NCBI GenBank assembly: GCA_964427915.1
Contig: CAYRWA010000074.1
Coordinates: 1-45,717, forward strand
Source of the DNA: JAGLCW01 sp964427915
GTDB taxonomy: Bacteria; Caldisericota; Caldisericia; UBA6126
DNA length: 45,717 nucleotides
Reading direction: 5' to 3'
Shown here one piece after another: positions 38,344 through 45,717 of this stretch. Under the pieces are notes generated by a model that was given only the letters and a program-made list of their open reading frames with translations, ran no database searches and was not told where the DNA came from. The translations under genes were made by a program, and so were the position numbers. Position 1 is the first letter of the stretch. Each line of letters begins with the position of its first letter.

Positions 38344-40263
38344 ACCACTTGCTATGTACAAGACATTTTTCTTTTTCGGATGCATCTGCATTGTATAAAA
38401 GCTTGCATCGGGAATGCCCTCTATAACACCATAGGACTCTCCCGCATCTGAAATATAGACAAAAAGTCCCCGATACAAATGAAGAATACAAGACCCTTCT
38501 TCCTGCGTTGAACTAATTTGAAAGCCAGAAGGATAGGAAAAATATGTTGCAGGATAAACAGTGGAAAAATCAATCTTTTGGTTCCAAGTTTCACCAAAAT
38601 CACTACTAGACATACATTTTCCATCGGATGTTATTCCCCATACAAACCCTTTTTTTCTATCATCTGTTTCGACCCATTGCAGGGTAGTTTCTCCCTGTAG
38701 TACTTTCCAGCTGGCTCCATGATCTTCGCTTTTGAACAGTTTTTTCTCTCCAAAAATGGTGTTTCCAAGACTATATATAACATTTCCAGAAACAGGATCA
38801 AAACAAAGCGTCTGTATAGTATAGTCTCCACCTGCATTGTCGACTTTTTCCCACTGCAAGCCTTCATCTTTTGATATCCACAGACCATCTCCAGGAGTAA
38901 GCTTGTCTTCCTTTGTCCCAGCAAACCATACGGAGGTATTCTGGGGATGTATCCATATTTTATGGACAACAGATGGTGAAGGAATTGAAGAATAATGTTT
39001 CCATTTCTCTCCATTATCCTCGCTCTTAAAAATGTCGTTGTTATGAACCCCAAACCATTCTAACGACTTCTTTGGAGAACCTATGTAAAAAGAGTATGAC
39101 TCACTTTGAGAGCTCCACTCTTCATGCGGTCTAAATACTTTCAATGCCTCATCATTTCTTCTTACAACCATTATCTGTTCACGTTCCATTGGATGTATCG
39201 AGAAGTCTTTCACTGCGTTTGTACTGATTCCTTCAGACATAGTCTTCCATTTCTGATCTGACAAAGAATAGGAATAAAAGTTTTGATTTGTTCCAGCAAA
39301 AATGGTTTGGTCTGCAAACCCCATCTCTATAGCATATACAGATTCTTGGAGTGAAGGAATAAAGCTCCAAGTGTATCCTTGATCTAAAGACTGCCAAACA
39401 CCATTTTGGGTTCCTACATACATAGTTCCAACCTTGGTAACTTCAAGAACATAGGCAGGATTTGTAAGTTTCACTGTCGTTTCATAACTCCATGACTCTC
39501 CTTTATCAAGAGAACAGATCACGCCCCCCGGGTATAATACTGAGATAAAACTGGAGGAAGAAGGGTGTATAGCAATATCAGTTAAGAGTCTATCTTTAAA
39601 CCCAGAGGAGTTGTTTTTTTCCCAAGACAACCCTTTATCTTTTGTTTGGTAAACATTTTTCCCACCCGATATGCCACATATGTGGCTTTCATCTGTTTGA
39701 TCAATGGCAATAATCTCAAGAGGGGCTTCCCCCTCATGACAAACAAATATTTGCTCCCAATTTGACAATGGTTCTTCTTGTACAAACAAACCAGTAGAAC
39801 AAGATACAAACAAAGAACCATTTGGATGAATCTCCAATTGATAAAAAGGTTTTACCATCTGATCAGACATCTTTTCGGCTATCCAGGTTTTCCCAAAATC
39901 TGTAGACACATAGAGAGCATCCTGGTCTAAAATATAACACGTCGAATCAATAACAGGATGGAAGGAAAGAGATGTTATCCGTGAATTCACAAGAGGAACA
40001 AGGTCCCATTGAGATCCTCCATCTTTTGTAATAAATGCATGCTCAGAAGAAGAGGAAAGGATGAATCGAGCATCGTGAGTGCTAGCAGCTATACAGTCAA
40101 TTCTTCCACCATAAGGTCCTAGTCTATAGGAAACGCCAGAAACATTGTAAGAAGAAGAGCTCGAAATTACTGGATTCGATTGATTCTCATTTTGACAACC
40201 AAACAAAAAGGCACTAAAAATGCAACTAATCAGAACTAGTAGATAAATTTTTTCGTATTTCAT
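38299..40263 (-). CDS. BNR/sortilin-like repeat lipoprotein (beta-propeller)
   Basis: From the ATG at 40263 the protein is 654 residues; the ORF extends five codons further upstream but that start has a poor site. A lipoprotein signal with FLFGC is followed by a Ser-rich stretch. Repeated Asp-box type motifs occur throughout (ITKDGGSQWD, STDFGKTWI, QTKDKGLSWE, SLDKGESWS, SLDQGYTWS, SEDNGEKWK, SKDEGLQWE, SEDHGASWK, SSDFGETWN). This is the VPS10/BNR or Ycf48-like propeller pattern. No catalytic residues are evident, so a surface binding role is likely. Its 3' end overlaps the IspH-MiaA gene by 45 bp on the opposite strand. Confidence 0.88.
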   Translation of the reverse strand: MKYEKIYLLVLISCIFSAFLFGCQNENQSNPVISSSSSYNVSGVSYRLGPYGGRIDCIAASTHDARFILSSSSEHAFITKDGGSQWDLVPLVNSRITSLSFHPVIDSTCYILDQDALYVSTDFGKTWIAEKMSDQMVKPFYQLEIHPNGSLFVSCSTGLFVQEEPLSNWEQIFVCHEGEAPLEIIAIDQTDESHICGISGGKNVYQTKDKGLSWEKNNSSGFKDRLLTDIAIHPSSSSFISVLYPGGVICSLDKGESWSYETTVKLTNPAYVLEVTKVGTMYVGTQNGVWQSLDQGYTWSFIPSLQESVYAIEMGFADQTIFAGTNQNFYSYSLSDQKWKTMSEGISTNAVKDFSIHPMEREQIMVVRRNDEALKVFRPHEEWSSQSESYSFYIGSPKKSLEWFGVHNNDIFKSEDNGEKWKHYSSIPSPSVVHKIWIHPQNTSVWFAGTKEDKLTPGDGLWISKDEGLQWEKVDNAGGDYTIQTLCFDPVSGNVIYSLGNTIFGEKKLFKSEDHGASWKVLQGETTLQWVETDDRKKGFVWGITSDGKCMSSSDFGETWNQKIDFSTVYPATYFSYPSGFQISSTQEEGSCILHLYRGLFVYISDAGESYGVIEGIPDASFYTMQMHPKKKNVLYIASGLGLIECTLDKRMAH

Positions 40264-40306
40264 GTACATCACTTTCATAAAAAACAGGTTTATTTTTGAT
40301 TATGGG

Positions 40307-40333
40307 TTGAAAATTCTCATTTTCAAGTACAAT
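40307..40333 (+). promoter_or_regulatory. Probable promoter of tRNA-fMet and trkHA
   Basis: TTGAAA (40307-40312) and TACAAT (40328-40333) are separated by 15 bp, slightly short. Transcription would begin about 15 nt before the tRNA. Confidence 0.45.
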
Positions 40334-40354
40334 AGTAACTAGCGTTTTTTACTT

Positions 40355-40428
<74 letters not shown>

Positions 40429-40449
40429 CTTTTCTTCTTCCCAATCATT

Positions 40450-41931
40450 ATGAATATTTTTTTTATAAGAACAATATCAAACATTTTTCATTATACCGGA
40501 ATATTATTGATGCAGCTTAGTTTTTTCACAATCCCCCCCCTCTTTATGGTTATTATTGACAAAGAGTATCTGTTGTCTTATTCCTCAACTACAGGTTTTT
40601 TAAGCACCTTTTTAGGCTCTTTGATCCTTGGGTTTATTTTATTCAGAACCTGTAAACCCTATACATTTTCAAACAGTACTCCGTTTTTAATATGTACATT
40701 CGTTTGGGTGCTTTTCTCATGTATCGGAGGATTCCCTATTTATCTAAGTACTAATACTCCATTTATTAATGCTTTGTTTGAAGGAACTGCAGGATTTACA
40801 ACAACGGGAACATCCATTTTTTGTAACATTGAAGAACTACCTCGTAGCATCCTTTTGTGGAGATCCTTAATGCAGTGGCTTGGAGGGATAGGAATTATTG
40901 CCTTTTTCATCTCTATCCAAAGTGGGGTCCCTGGATTACATAAATTGTACGGTGCAGAAAGTTCAAAGCTAGATATTCAAAGACCAGTTCCAGGTTTGCT
41001 GAACACGATCCGGATTTTGTGGTTCATTTACATTGTTGGAACTGTCATCATGATTGTGTTGTTATGGATCCAAAACGTGCCTCTGTTCGTCTCCATAAAC
41101 CATGGATTAACATGCATCTCAACCGGAGGCTTCTCCACATTTAACAACAATATCAAGGGATTTCAAAACATTCCAGGAATCAATCTACTATGGGTACGGC
41201 TCACCCTAGTTATCGGAATGCTTTTTGGAAGCACTAATTTTCTCCTTCATTATCGTTTTTTTTCGGGTCAGTGGAAAGCTATTTTTGATACCCATGAAAT
41301 GAAGCTATGGGTAGCCTTCATGATCGTCACGTTTTGCATTCTGTACTTTATGTCCACAGGTACTTCGTCCCAATTTCTACCTTCGACCATGAACCACGTT
41401 TTTCAAATTGTATCTCTCTCGTCTACTACAGGCTATACAATTACCTCGTTTTCACCTTCCTCTATGACGGATGCCACGAAACTTCTTTTCTTCCTGCTGA
41501 TGTTTATAGGTGGTTGTCATGGTTCCACTACAGGAGGGATAAAAATGCAGAGAGTATTATTAATCGGAAAGTCGATTTTTCGCGAGTTACAAAAAGTTTG
41601 GTTACCAGAAGAGGCTGTCCTTCCTATTGTATTAGACAAAAAGATAGTTCCTGAGAATGCGACTCAACAAGCGCTTATTATCAGTTCCATTTGGGTATTT
41701 TCACTTCTACTAGGGACTCTTTTGCTACTCTTATCTTCAACAATGTCTCTTCAAACAGCTTTTTCTGCTCAGTTAAGCGCCCTTAGCAATATTGGTCCAT
41801 CTTTTATGGATTCAGCAACACTGGCATCCTCTAATTTACTTGTTAAAATCATATTAATGGTCAGCATGATTGCCGGAAGAATTGAAATTTTACCCCTTTT
41901 GTTGTTGTTTCAAAGAAAAGCATGGACATAG
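40450..41931 (+). CDS. trkH: Trk/Ktr-type potassium uptake channel subunit
   Basis: The ATG at 40450 gives 493 residues; the open frame runs back into the tRNA, so earlier starts are excluded. The protein has four pore-loop repeats, each with the filter glycine: TAGFTTTGTS near 115, CISTGGFSTF near 220, SSTTGYTITS near 330 and ALSNIGPSF near 455. Each repeat lies between hydrophobic helices. It conducts K+ with the TrkA gating ring. No ribosome binding site is visible in the 21 nt between the tRNA and the start, so translation may depend on a short 5' end created by tRNA processing. Confidence 0.92.
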   Translation: MNIFFIRTISNIFHYTGILLMQLSFFTIPPLFMVIIDKEYLLSYSSTTGFLSTFLGSLILGFILFRTCKPYTFSNSTPFLICTFVWVLFSCIGGFPIYLSTNTPFINALFEGTAGFTTTGTSIFCNIEELPRSILLWRSLMQWLGGIGIIAFFISIQSGVPGLHKLYGAESSKLDIQRPVPGLLNTIRILWFIYIVGTVIMIVLLWIQNVPLFVSINHGLTCISTGGFSTFNNNIKGFQNIPGINLLWVRLTLVIGMLFGSTNFLLHYRFFSGQWKAIFDTHEMKLWVAFMIVTFCILYFMSTGTSSQFLPSTMNHVFQIVSLSSTTGYTITSFSPSSMTDATKLLFFLLMFIGGCHGSTTGGIKMQRVLLIGKSIFRELQKVWLPEEAVLPIVLDKKIVPENATQQALIISSIWVFSLLLGTLLLLLSSTMSLQTAFSAQLSALSNIGPSFMDSATLASSNLLVKIILMVSMIAGRIEILPLLLLFQRKAWT

Positions 41932-41942
41932 AGGAGAACAAT

Positions 41943-42623
41943 ATGTATGTCATTATAGCTGGTGCTGGAATCATTGGGAGACAAATCACTCAAAATTTGT
42001 GCAAACACCATCATGATGTTGTTGTGATTGATGTTAGCAAAGATAAGTGTGAACACCTCTATGCCGAAACAGGTGCCCTCACTATTCATGGCGATGCTAC
42101 AGATATTCGTATTCTCGAAAAAGCCGGTTGTCAAAAAGCAGATAAATTGGTTGCTGTCATGAGGCAAGATTCTGACAATATTACCTGTGCGTTGTTAGCC
42201 AAAAGTTTAGGAGTGAAAGATATCATAAGTCGCCTACGTGTACCCGAATATCGCAGTGCCTTTAAACTTGCGGGTATCAACCATATTATCTCTGTATCTG
42301 GCGTCCTTTTGAATCAATTTATGATGGAAATTGAACAACCTCAAGTACGACGCATTGTCCATATTGGCAAACGTAAGGCAGCCTTATTTTCAGTCATTGT
42401 TCCAGAAAATGCACAATGTATTGGTAAATCTATCCAAGAGATAACAGCTGAAAAATCTTTTCCTGATGAAAGTGTTATCGCAGGTATTTATCGAGCAAGA
42501 GATGACCTTTTTGTAGCACCTAAGGGAGATACCTGCCCTGAAGCAGGTGACTCCATTTTTTATGTAACAACAAGCACTCACATTGATCAAGTGTCTAAGG
42601 CATTTACAAAAACAAAAAAATAG
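41943..42623 (+). CDS. trkA: Trk system potassium uptake regulatory subunit (RCK domain)
   Basis: The ATG at 41943 is chosen because AGAGGAG stands a few bases before it; this gives 226 residues. The N-terminal Rossmann RCK domain (GAGIIGRQ at 7-14, VVVIDVSKDKCE, HGDATD) binds NAD(H) or ATP/ADP. It is followed by a TrkA-C domain. The 226-residue, single RCK_N/RCK_C layout is the KtrA-like form, half the length of E. coli TrkA. It assembles as a cytoplasmic ring on TrkH, encoded 11 nt upstream. Confidence 0.93.
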   Translation: MYVIIAGAGIIGRQITQNLCKHHHDVVVIDVSKDKCEHLYAETGALTIHGDATDIRILEKAGCQKADKLVAVMRQDSDNITCALLAKSLGVKDIISRLRVPEYRSAFKLAGINHIISVSGVLLNQFMMEIEQPQVRRIVHIGKRKAALFSVIVPENAQCIGKSIQEITAEKSFPDESVIAGIYRARDDLFVAPKGDTCPEAGDSIFYVTTSTHIDQVSKAFTKTKK

Positions 42624-42978
42624 TTTCTATTTTCCACAATGAATACATTTTACAAATCGAGAACTCAAGGTTTTTTCAACAACTTAAACAGATTTATCCA
42701 CCCTCTTTCCACAGTTTTTGCTAGCATTTTATACTACCCACTGTCCCAAGCACTTTTTTCTTTTCAATTCCCTCACTCTATTGAAAACTAATTTCTACAC
42801 AATGAAAAGATGCTTTAAAAAAGACAAGCTTCTTCCTTTTCTATGTAAAACGTGTATAATATCTATCTTGACGATATATTACATTAATTCATGGAGCGTT
42901 ATTTTATAGTTGCATATTTGAAGTATGCAAGTAAAATAGTTTTGCTTCTTTTGAAATTTTATTTGGAGGATTGATTAT
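42624..42978. other. 355-nt intergenic region, AT-rich, with DnaA-box-like sites
   Basis: No convincing gene lies here; a 63-codon open frame at 42718-42909 lacks a ribosome binding site and similarity. Three same-direction sites close to the TTATCCACA DnaA consensus occur within 84 bp: TTTTCCACA (42630-42638), TTATCCACC (42694-42702) and CTTTCCACA (42705-42713). A TATAAT (42855-42860) may be the rpsT -10, but no good -35 was found. Confidence 0.45.
42910..42930 (+). promoter_or_regulatory. Hairpin in the rpsT leader
   Basis: TTGCATA (42910-42916) and TATGCAA (42924-42930) form a perfect 7-bp stem with a 7-nt loop, about 35 nt before the ribosome binding site of rpsT. It could be a binding site for S20 or another regulator, which is inference. 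Confidence 0.4.
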
Positions 42979-43239
42979 ATGGCGCTCAGAAAAAAATCTG
43001 GTATTGAAGAATCACGAAAGGCAATTAAACGCCGTGAGCATAATAGATATTTCAAAACATCTATGCGTACCGCTATTAAAAAAGCTATTGAGGTAGCTGG
43101 TACAGACAATGAAGATGCTGCTATACGAAATGCATACAAAGCAATTGATAAATGTGCTCAAAAGAGTATCATTCACAAAAACAAAGCAGCTAACCGAAAA
43201 TCCAAGATGATTCAGGCTATAAAAAAGGGTAAAGAATAA
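42979..43239 (+). CDS. rpsT: 30S ribosomal protein S20
   Basis: Protein of 86 residues, rich in Lys, Arg and Ala, of helical bundle type, with KRREHNRYFKTSMRTAIKKAIE and the C-terminal KAANRKSKMIQAI of S20, which binds 16S rRNA early in 30S assembly. TTTGGAGGATTG before the ATG is a strong ribosome binding site. It faces holA tail to tail, an arrangement seen in several bacteria, and its terminator lies inside the end of holA. Confidence 0.97.
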   Translation: MALRKKSGIEESRKAIKRREHNRYFKTSMRTAIKKAIEVAGTDNEDAAIRNAYKAIDKCAQKSIIHKNKAANRKSKMIQAIKKGKE

Positions 43240-43252
43240 GCTAGCTTGATTT

Positions 43253-44278
43253 TTACATTGTTTCCATGAACAAAACAAGGGCATTGGCTAACGGTAGCAA
43301 AGTGCCCTTTTTCCTTTTTACATCCATTTCCAATAATTGATCATATCCTCTTTTTACTCTATTAAAAGACACCTTTGAAAGCTGCTTCATAGCCATTTTT
43401 ATCCGATACGAATGATAGTCTGCCATTTTTTTTGTTATGGTAGGCAAATCTATTTTTTTAGAAGCGTAAAAGCTAACTTCGCTCAAAAATGCGAATTGAT
43501 TCAGTAAATAGTAGAAAATTTCATCATAGCTCTTCCCATTTTTAATAAGATTGTCCAAGATATGAAGAGCTTTTTCTTTTTCTCCTGCTACAATCGAGTC
43601 AGATAAAGAAAAAATAACCTCTTCTGTGGAGGGCTGATATGTCCGAAAAACTTTTTCCCACAAGGGTTTTTCTATTCCTGCATTTTCAAGACATATTCTT
43701 TCCGTGATCTCCCATATTCTATCAAGATCGCCTTTGTTCTCTAAAACACATCGCTTAATCATATCCTTAGGGGGATCTAGAGAAAAATCATGAAACTTCT
43801 TACGGACCCATCGATATATCTGGGTTTCAGGAACCGAAGCATCATCGATAAGAGCAAATGACGATAAATCCTTTTTTAAAGCTTTAACAACGGCTTTTTT
43901 ATCAGAAGAATCTTCAAAAACTATGAAGTTCTGATCGCTCATATCGATAAAAACTTTTTTGGATTGAAGTACTTTTGCATTTTTTACAAGAAACGAAGAT
44001 GCATTTCGCAAGATAAGAACCTTTGTCGTACTAAAAAATCCATTGTCATCTATGGATTGTAAGAAATCTTGAACAGTTATTTCGTCTCCATACATAAGAA
44101 TTGTTTCAAACTGGTGATGCTTTTTTTGAACGTATTTTTGCAATTCTTGCGTGACAATGTGTTTAATCTTCTGTTGAGTCCCAAAAAAGAAAAAATACTG
44201 GGTTTCTATCGTTCCTGCAATAATCTTTTGTAACAAATCATAATAGCTATTTATTGGTGTATCCAATTGGCGGTTCAT
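43253..44278 (-). CDS. holA: DNA polymerase III delta subunit (clamp loader)
   Basis: Protein of 341 residues, the usual delta length. Delta opens the beta clamp during clamp loading. The N-terminal part (YYDLLQKIIAGTIETQYFFFFGTQQ), the DNGFFSTTKVLILRNAS segment and the C-terminal helical domain (LSDSIVAGEKEKALHILDNLIKNGK, LLNQFAFLSEV) match HolA. Identification is also helped by its position facing rpsT, its common partner. The start overlaps the asnS stop by 4 nt, so it is probably coupled to it. Confidence 0.88.
   Translation of the reverse strand: MNRQLDTPINSYYDLLQKIIAGTIETQYFFFFGTQQKIKHIVTQELQKYVQKKHHQFETILMYGDEITVQDFLQSIDDNGFFSTTKVLILRNASSFLVKNAKVLQSKKVFIDMSDQNFIVFEDSSDKKAVVKALKKDLSSFALIDDASVPETQIYRWVRKKFHDFSLDPPKDMIKRCVLENKGDLDRIWEITERICLENAGIEKPLWEKVFRTYQPSTEEVIFSLSDSIVAGEKEKALHILDNLIKNGKSYDEIFYYLLNQFAFLSEVSFYASKKIDLPTITKKMADYHSYRIKMAMKQLSKVSFNRVKRGYDQLLEMDVKRKKGTLLPLANALVLFMETM
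43277..43314 (+). terminator. Intrinsic terminator of rpsT, inside the 3' end of holA
   Basis: AAGGGCA (43277-43283) and TGCCCTT (43303-43309) form a 7-bp stem. A small GCTA-ACGG-TAGC hairpin lies in its loop, and a T-rich tract follows. It overlaps the holA coding end on the opposite strand. Confidence 0.75.
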
Positions 44279-45570
44279 GGATAAATACGTTCAATTGTCC
44301 TAGGAAAAGGGATTGTTTCTCGGATATGCTCAATCCCACACATCCATGCTGTCATGCGTTCAACACCCATACCAAAACCACTGTGAGGAACAGAGCCAAA
44401 CACCCGCAAGTCAATATACCATTGATAGGTTTCTGGATTTAATCCTGCTGCCTGAATTTTTGACAAAAGGTTTTGAAGGTTATCTTCTCTTTGACTACCA
44501 CCAATAATCTCTCCATATCCTTCTGGTGCCATAAGGTCTGACCCAAGAACAGTTCGAGGATCAGATTGAGATTCCTTCATATAGAATGGCTTACTTTCTT
44601 TAGGAAAATTGGTAATAAAAACAGGTTGATTATATTCCTTCGAAATGATTGTTTCGTCTAGCCCTGTAATATCATCGCCCCATTTTTTATCTCGATTGTT
44701 CTTGTTCAGCAAAGCCAATACATCTTCATAACAAATTCTTGGAAAAGGACTTTGGATACTCTCAAGTTTTTGAATATCTCTTTCTAAAGTAAGTAATTCT
44801 TTTTTACATCGATCCAATATTCTTTGAATGATAAACAACGTCAATCCTTCTTGAATTTTCATGCTCTCTTCAATATCACAATACGCCATTTCAGGTTCGA
44901 CCATCCAAAACTCCGTCAAATGTCTTCTAGTTTTCGATTTTTCTGCTCGAAATGTCGGGCCCAAACAATATACTCTGCGAAAGGCCATTGCACCTGCTTC
45001 TTGATAGAGCTGTCCCGATTGAGACAAGAACGCTTGTTCTCCAAAATAGTCAAGGGCAAAAAGTGATGTAGTTCCTTCAGGGGCGGAACCGGTAATGATG
45101 GGGGAATCAAAATTTACAAACCCATTGTCATTTAAAAAATCACGAATTGCTTGCACTACTTGTGCACGAATAATAAGTATTGCACGTTGAGAAGGCGTAC
45201 GGATCCACAAATGTCGATATTTGGATAAGAAACCAACGCCATGATCTTTTAGCTGAATTGGATATTCTTCGGTTACAGAATGAACAACGTGGGCTTCTTT
45301 AACTTCCATTTCATAGCCCCAAGGAGAACGATGATCTTCTTTCACCAAGCCAGTGAAAACGACTGAGGATTCTTGTGACAGATGTTTAATGGTTTCAAAA
45401 ATTTCCTCTTGAACTTGATTTTTCACAACAACACACTGAATAAATCCAGTACCATCGCGTACAATAACAAATAGTATCTTTCCACTGGTTCGAATATTAT
45501 ATACCCATCCATGAATTGTGGCTTCTTGCTGTATAAATTCATGGGCTTGCGATATTGTAAACTTTCTCAT
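44275..45570 (-). CDS. asnS: Asparaginyl-tRNA synthetase
   Basis: Class IIb synthetase of 431 residues, a normal length, charging tRNA-Asn with asparagine. The N-terminal OB-fold anticodon-binding domain (VYNIRTSGKILFVIVRDGTGFIQCVV) precedes the catalytic core. Motif 2 is FRAEKSKTRRHLTEFWMVEPEMA and motif 3 is FGMGVERMTAW; the ending REITIPFPR-type sequence (RETIPFPRTIERIYP) indicates AsnRS rather than AspRS. AAGGAG lies 5 nt before the ATG. Hairpins in the leader may regulate it. Confidence 0.96.
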   Translation of the reverse strand: MRKFTISQAHEFIQQEATIHGWVYNIRTSGKILFVIVRDGTGFIQCVVVKNQVQEEIFETIKHLSQESSVVFTGLVKEDHRSPWGYEMEVKEAHVVHSVTEEYPIQLKDHGVGFLSKYRHLWIRTPSQRAILIIRAQVVQAIRDFLNDNGFVNFDSPIITGSAPEGTTSLFALDYFGEQAFLSQSGQLYQEAGAMAFRRVYCLGPTFRAEKSKTRRHLTEFWMVEPEMAYCDIEESMKIQEGLTLFIIQRILDRCKKELLTLERDIQKLESIQSPFPRICYEDVLALLNKNNRDKKWGDDITGLDETIISKEYNQPVFITNFPKESKPFYMKESQSDPRTVLGSDLMAPEGYGEIIGGSQREDNLQNLLSKIQAAGLNPETYQWYIDLRVFGSVPHSGFGMGVERMTAWMCGIEHIRETIPFPRTIERIYP

Positions 45571-45587
45571 AGAGTCTCCTTGTTGAA

Positions 45588-45656
45588 TCTGAACATCAGA
45601 ATTCTTCGTTAAATGAAGAATGACAGAAGAGAGATGAAATCATCTCTCTTCTGTCA
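45588..45656 (-). promoter_or_regulatory. Three consecutive hairpins upstream of asnS
   Basis: The first is a perfect 17-bp palindromic stem (45621-45637 with 45640-45656) with a 2-nt centre. The second is ATTCTTC/GAAGAAT (45601-45607 with 45615-45621), sharing base 45621 with the first. The third is TCTGA/TCAGA (45588-45592 with 45596-45600). None is followed by a T-run, and no T-box sequence was found. They may be an mRNA leader or the terminator of a gene beyond the window. Confidence 0.6.
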
Positions 45657-45717
45657 TATATAGTAGCAGGTTTGTGTTTTGTAGTTATCGTTTGTATCGA
45701 ATTGTGGCGGTTTGTGT

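Noticed and set aside
41307..41654. 115-codon frame inside trkH
   Set aside because: Shifted frame of trkH, which has all four pore loops in its own frame.
42718..42909. 63-codon open frame upstream of rpsT
   Set aside because: No ribosome binding site, odd composition, overlaps the likely rpsT promoter and leader.
45571..45717. T-box riboswitch before asnS
   Set aside because: No TGGNACCGCG-type sequence and no terminator/antiterminator pair in the visible leader.

Overview
The window is a gene-dense stretch of an AT-rich bacterial chromosome. It carries a full bacterial translation and envelope block (rpsB-tsf-pyrH-frr-uppS-cdsA-dxr), a bacterial initiator tRNA, a TPP riboswitch, AGGAGG-type ribosome binding sites and the MEP isoprenoid pathway (dxr, ispH). 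The short EF-Ts (198 aa) argues against a typical bacillus or clostridium and fits a deep-branching or diderm lineage, but I cannot name the phylum. M42 peptidase, LarA-type racemase, C25 peptidase and several exported beta-propeller proteins would suit an anaerobic, peptide- or polymer-using lifestyle (inference). I see no phage, insertion sequence, CRISPR array or other mobile DNA.

Layout. 1-1760: a membrane-anchored PQQ-like propeller protein. 1761-9060: a minus-strand block reading rpsB, tsf, pyrH, frr, uppS, cdsA, dxr and then an FGGY xylulokinase homologue with its own probable promoter. 9128-15308: three more minus-strand genes, a PrcB-like protein, a 1643-residue C25 (gingipain-family) peptidase and a UPF0316 membrane protein. 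15388-18527: a PHP phosphoesterase facing an osmC-cyclophilin-lipid kinase operon. 18579-21221: promoter, TPP riboswitch and thiXYZ pyrimidine-precursor ABC transporter. 21290-24523: a secreted FG-GAP/transglutaminase-like protein. 24559-26903: a REC-histidine kinase followed by larA on the minus strand. 26992-32629: divergent from it, an APC-Usp transporter, a GT1 glycosyltransferase, a HAD hydrolase and a MATE exporter, closed by a strong terminator. 32734-33732: an M42 aminopeptidase. 33830-38343: MFS transporter, membrane protein, flavin-reductase-like protein and an IspH-MiaA fusion. 38299-40263: a BNR-repeat lipoprotein overlapping the fusion tail to tail. 40355-42623: tRNA-fMet, trkH and trkA. 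42979-45570: rpsT facing asnS-holA.

The most unusual items touch isoprenoid metabolism. The 36481-38343 gene joins IspH, which makes DMAPP, to MiaA, which transfers DMAPP to tRNA, with all main catalytic motifs of both enzymes intact. The xylulokinase homologue beside dxr lacks both hallmark aspartates of its family (Glu12 and Ser244 instead), although the rest of the fold looks conserved. Other items worth checking are the thiX start codon buried in a perfect 10-bp stem just after the TPP riboswitch, the initiator tRNA with C33 in place of U33 and trkH starting 21 nt behind it, three consecutive hairpins before asnS, and a cluster of DnaA-box-like sites before rpsT.
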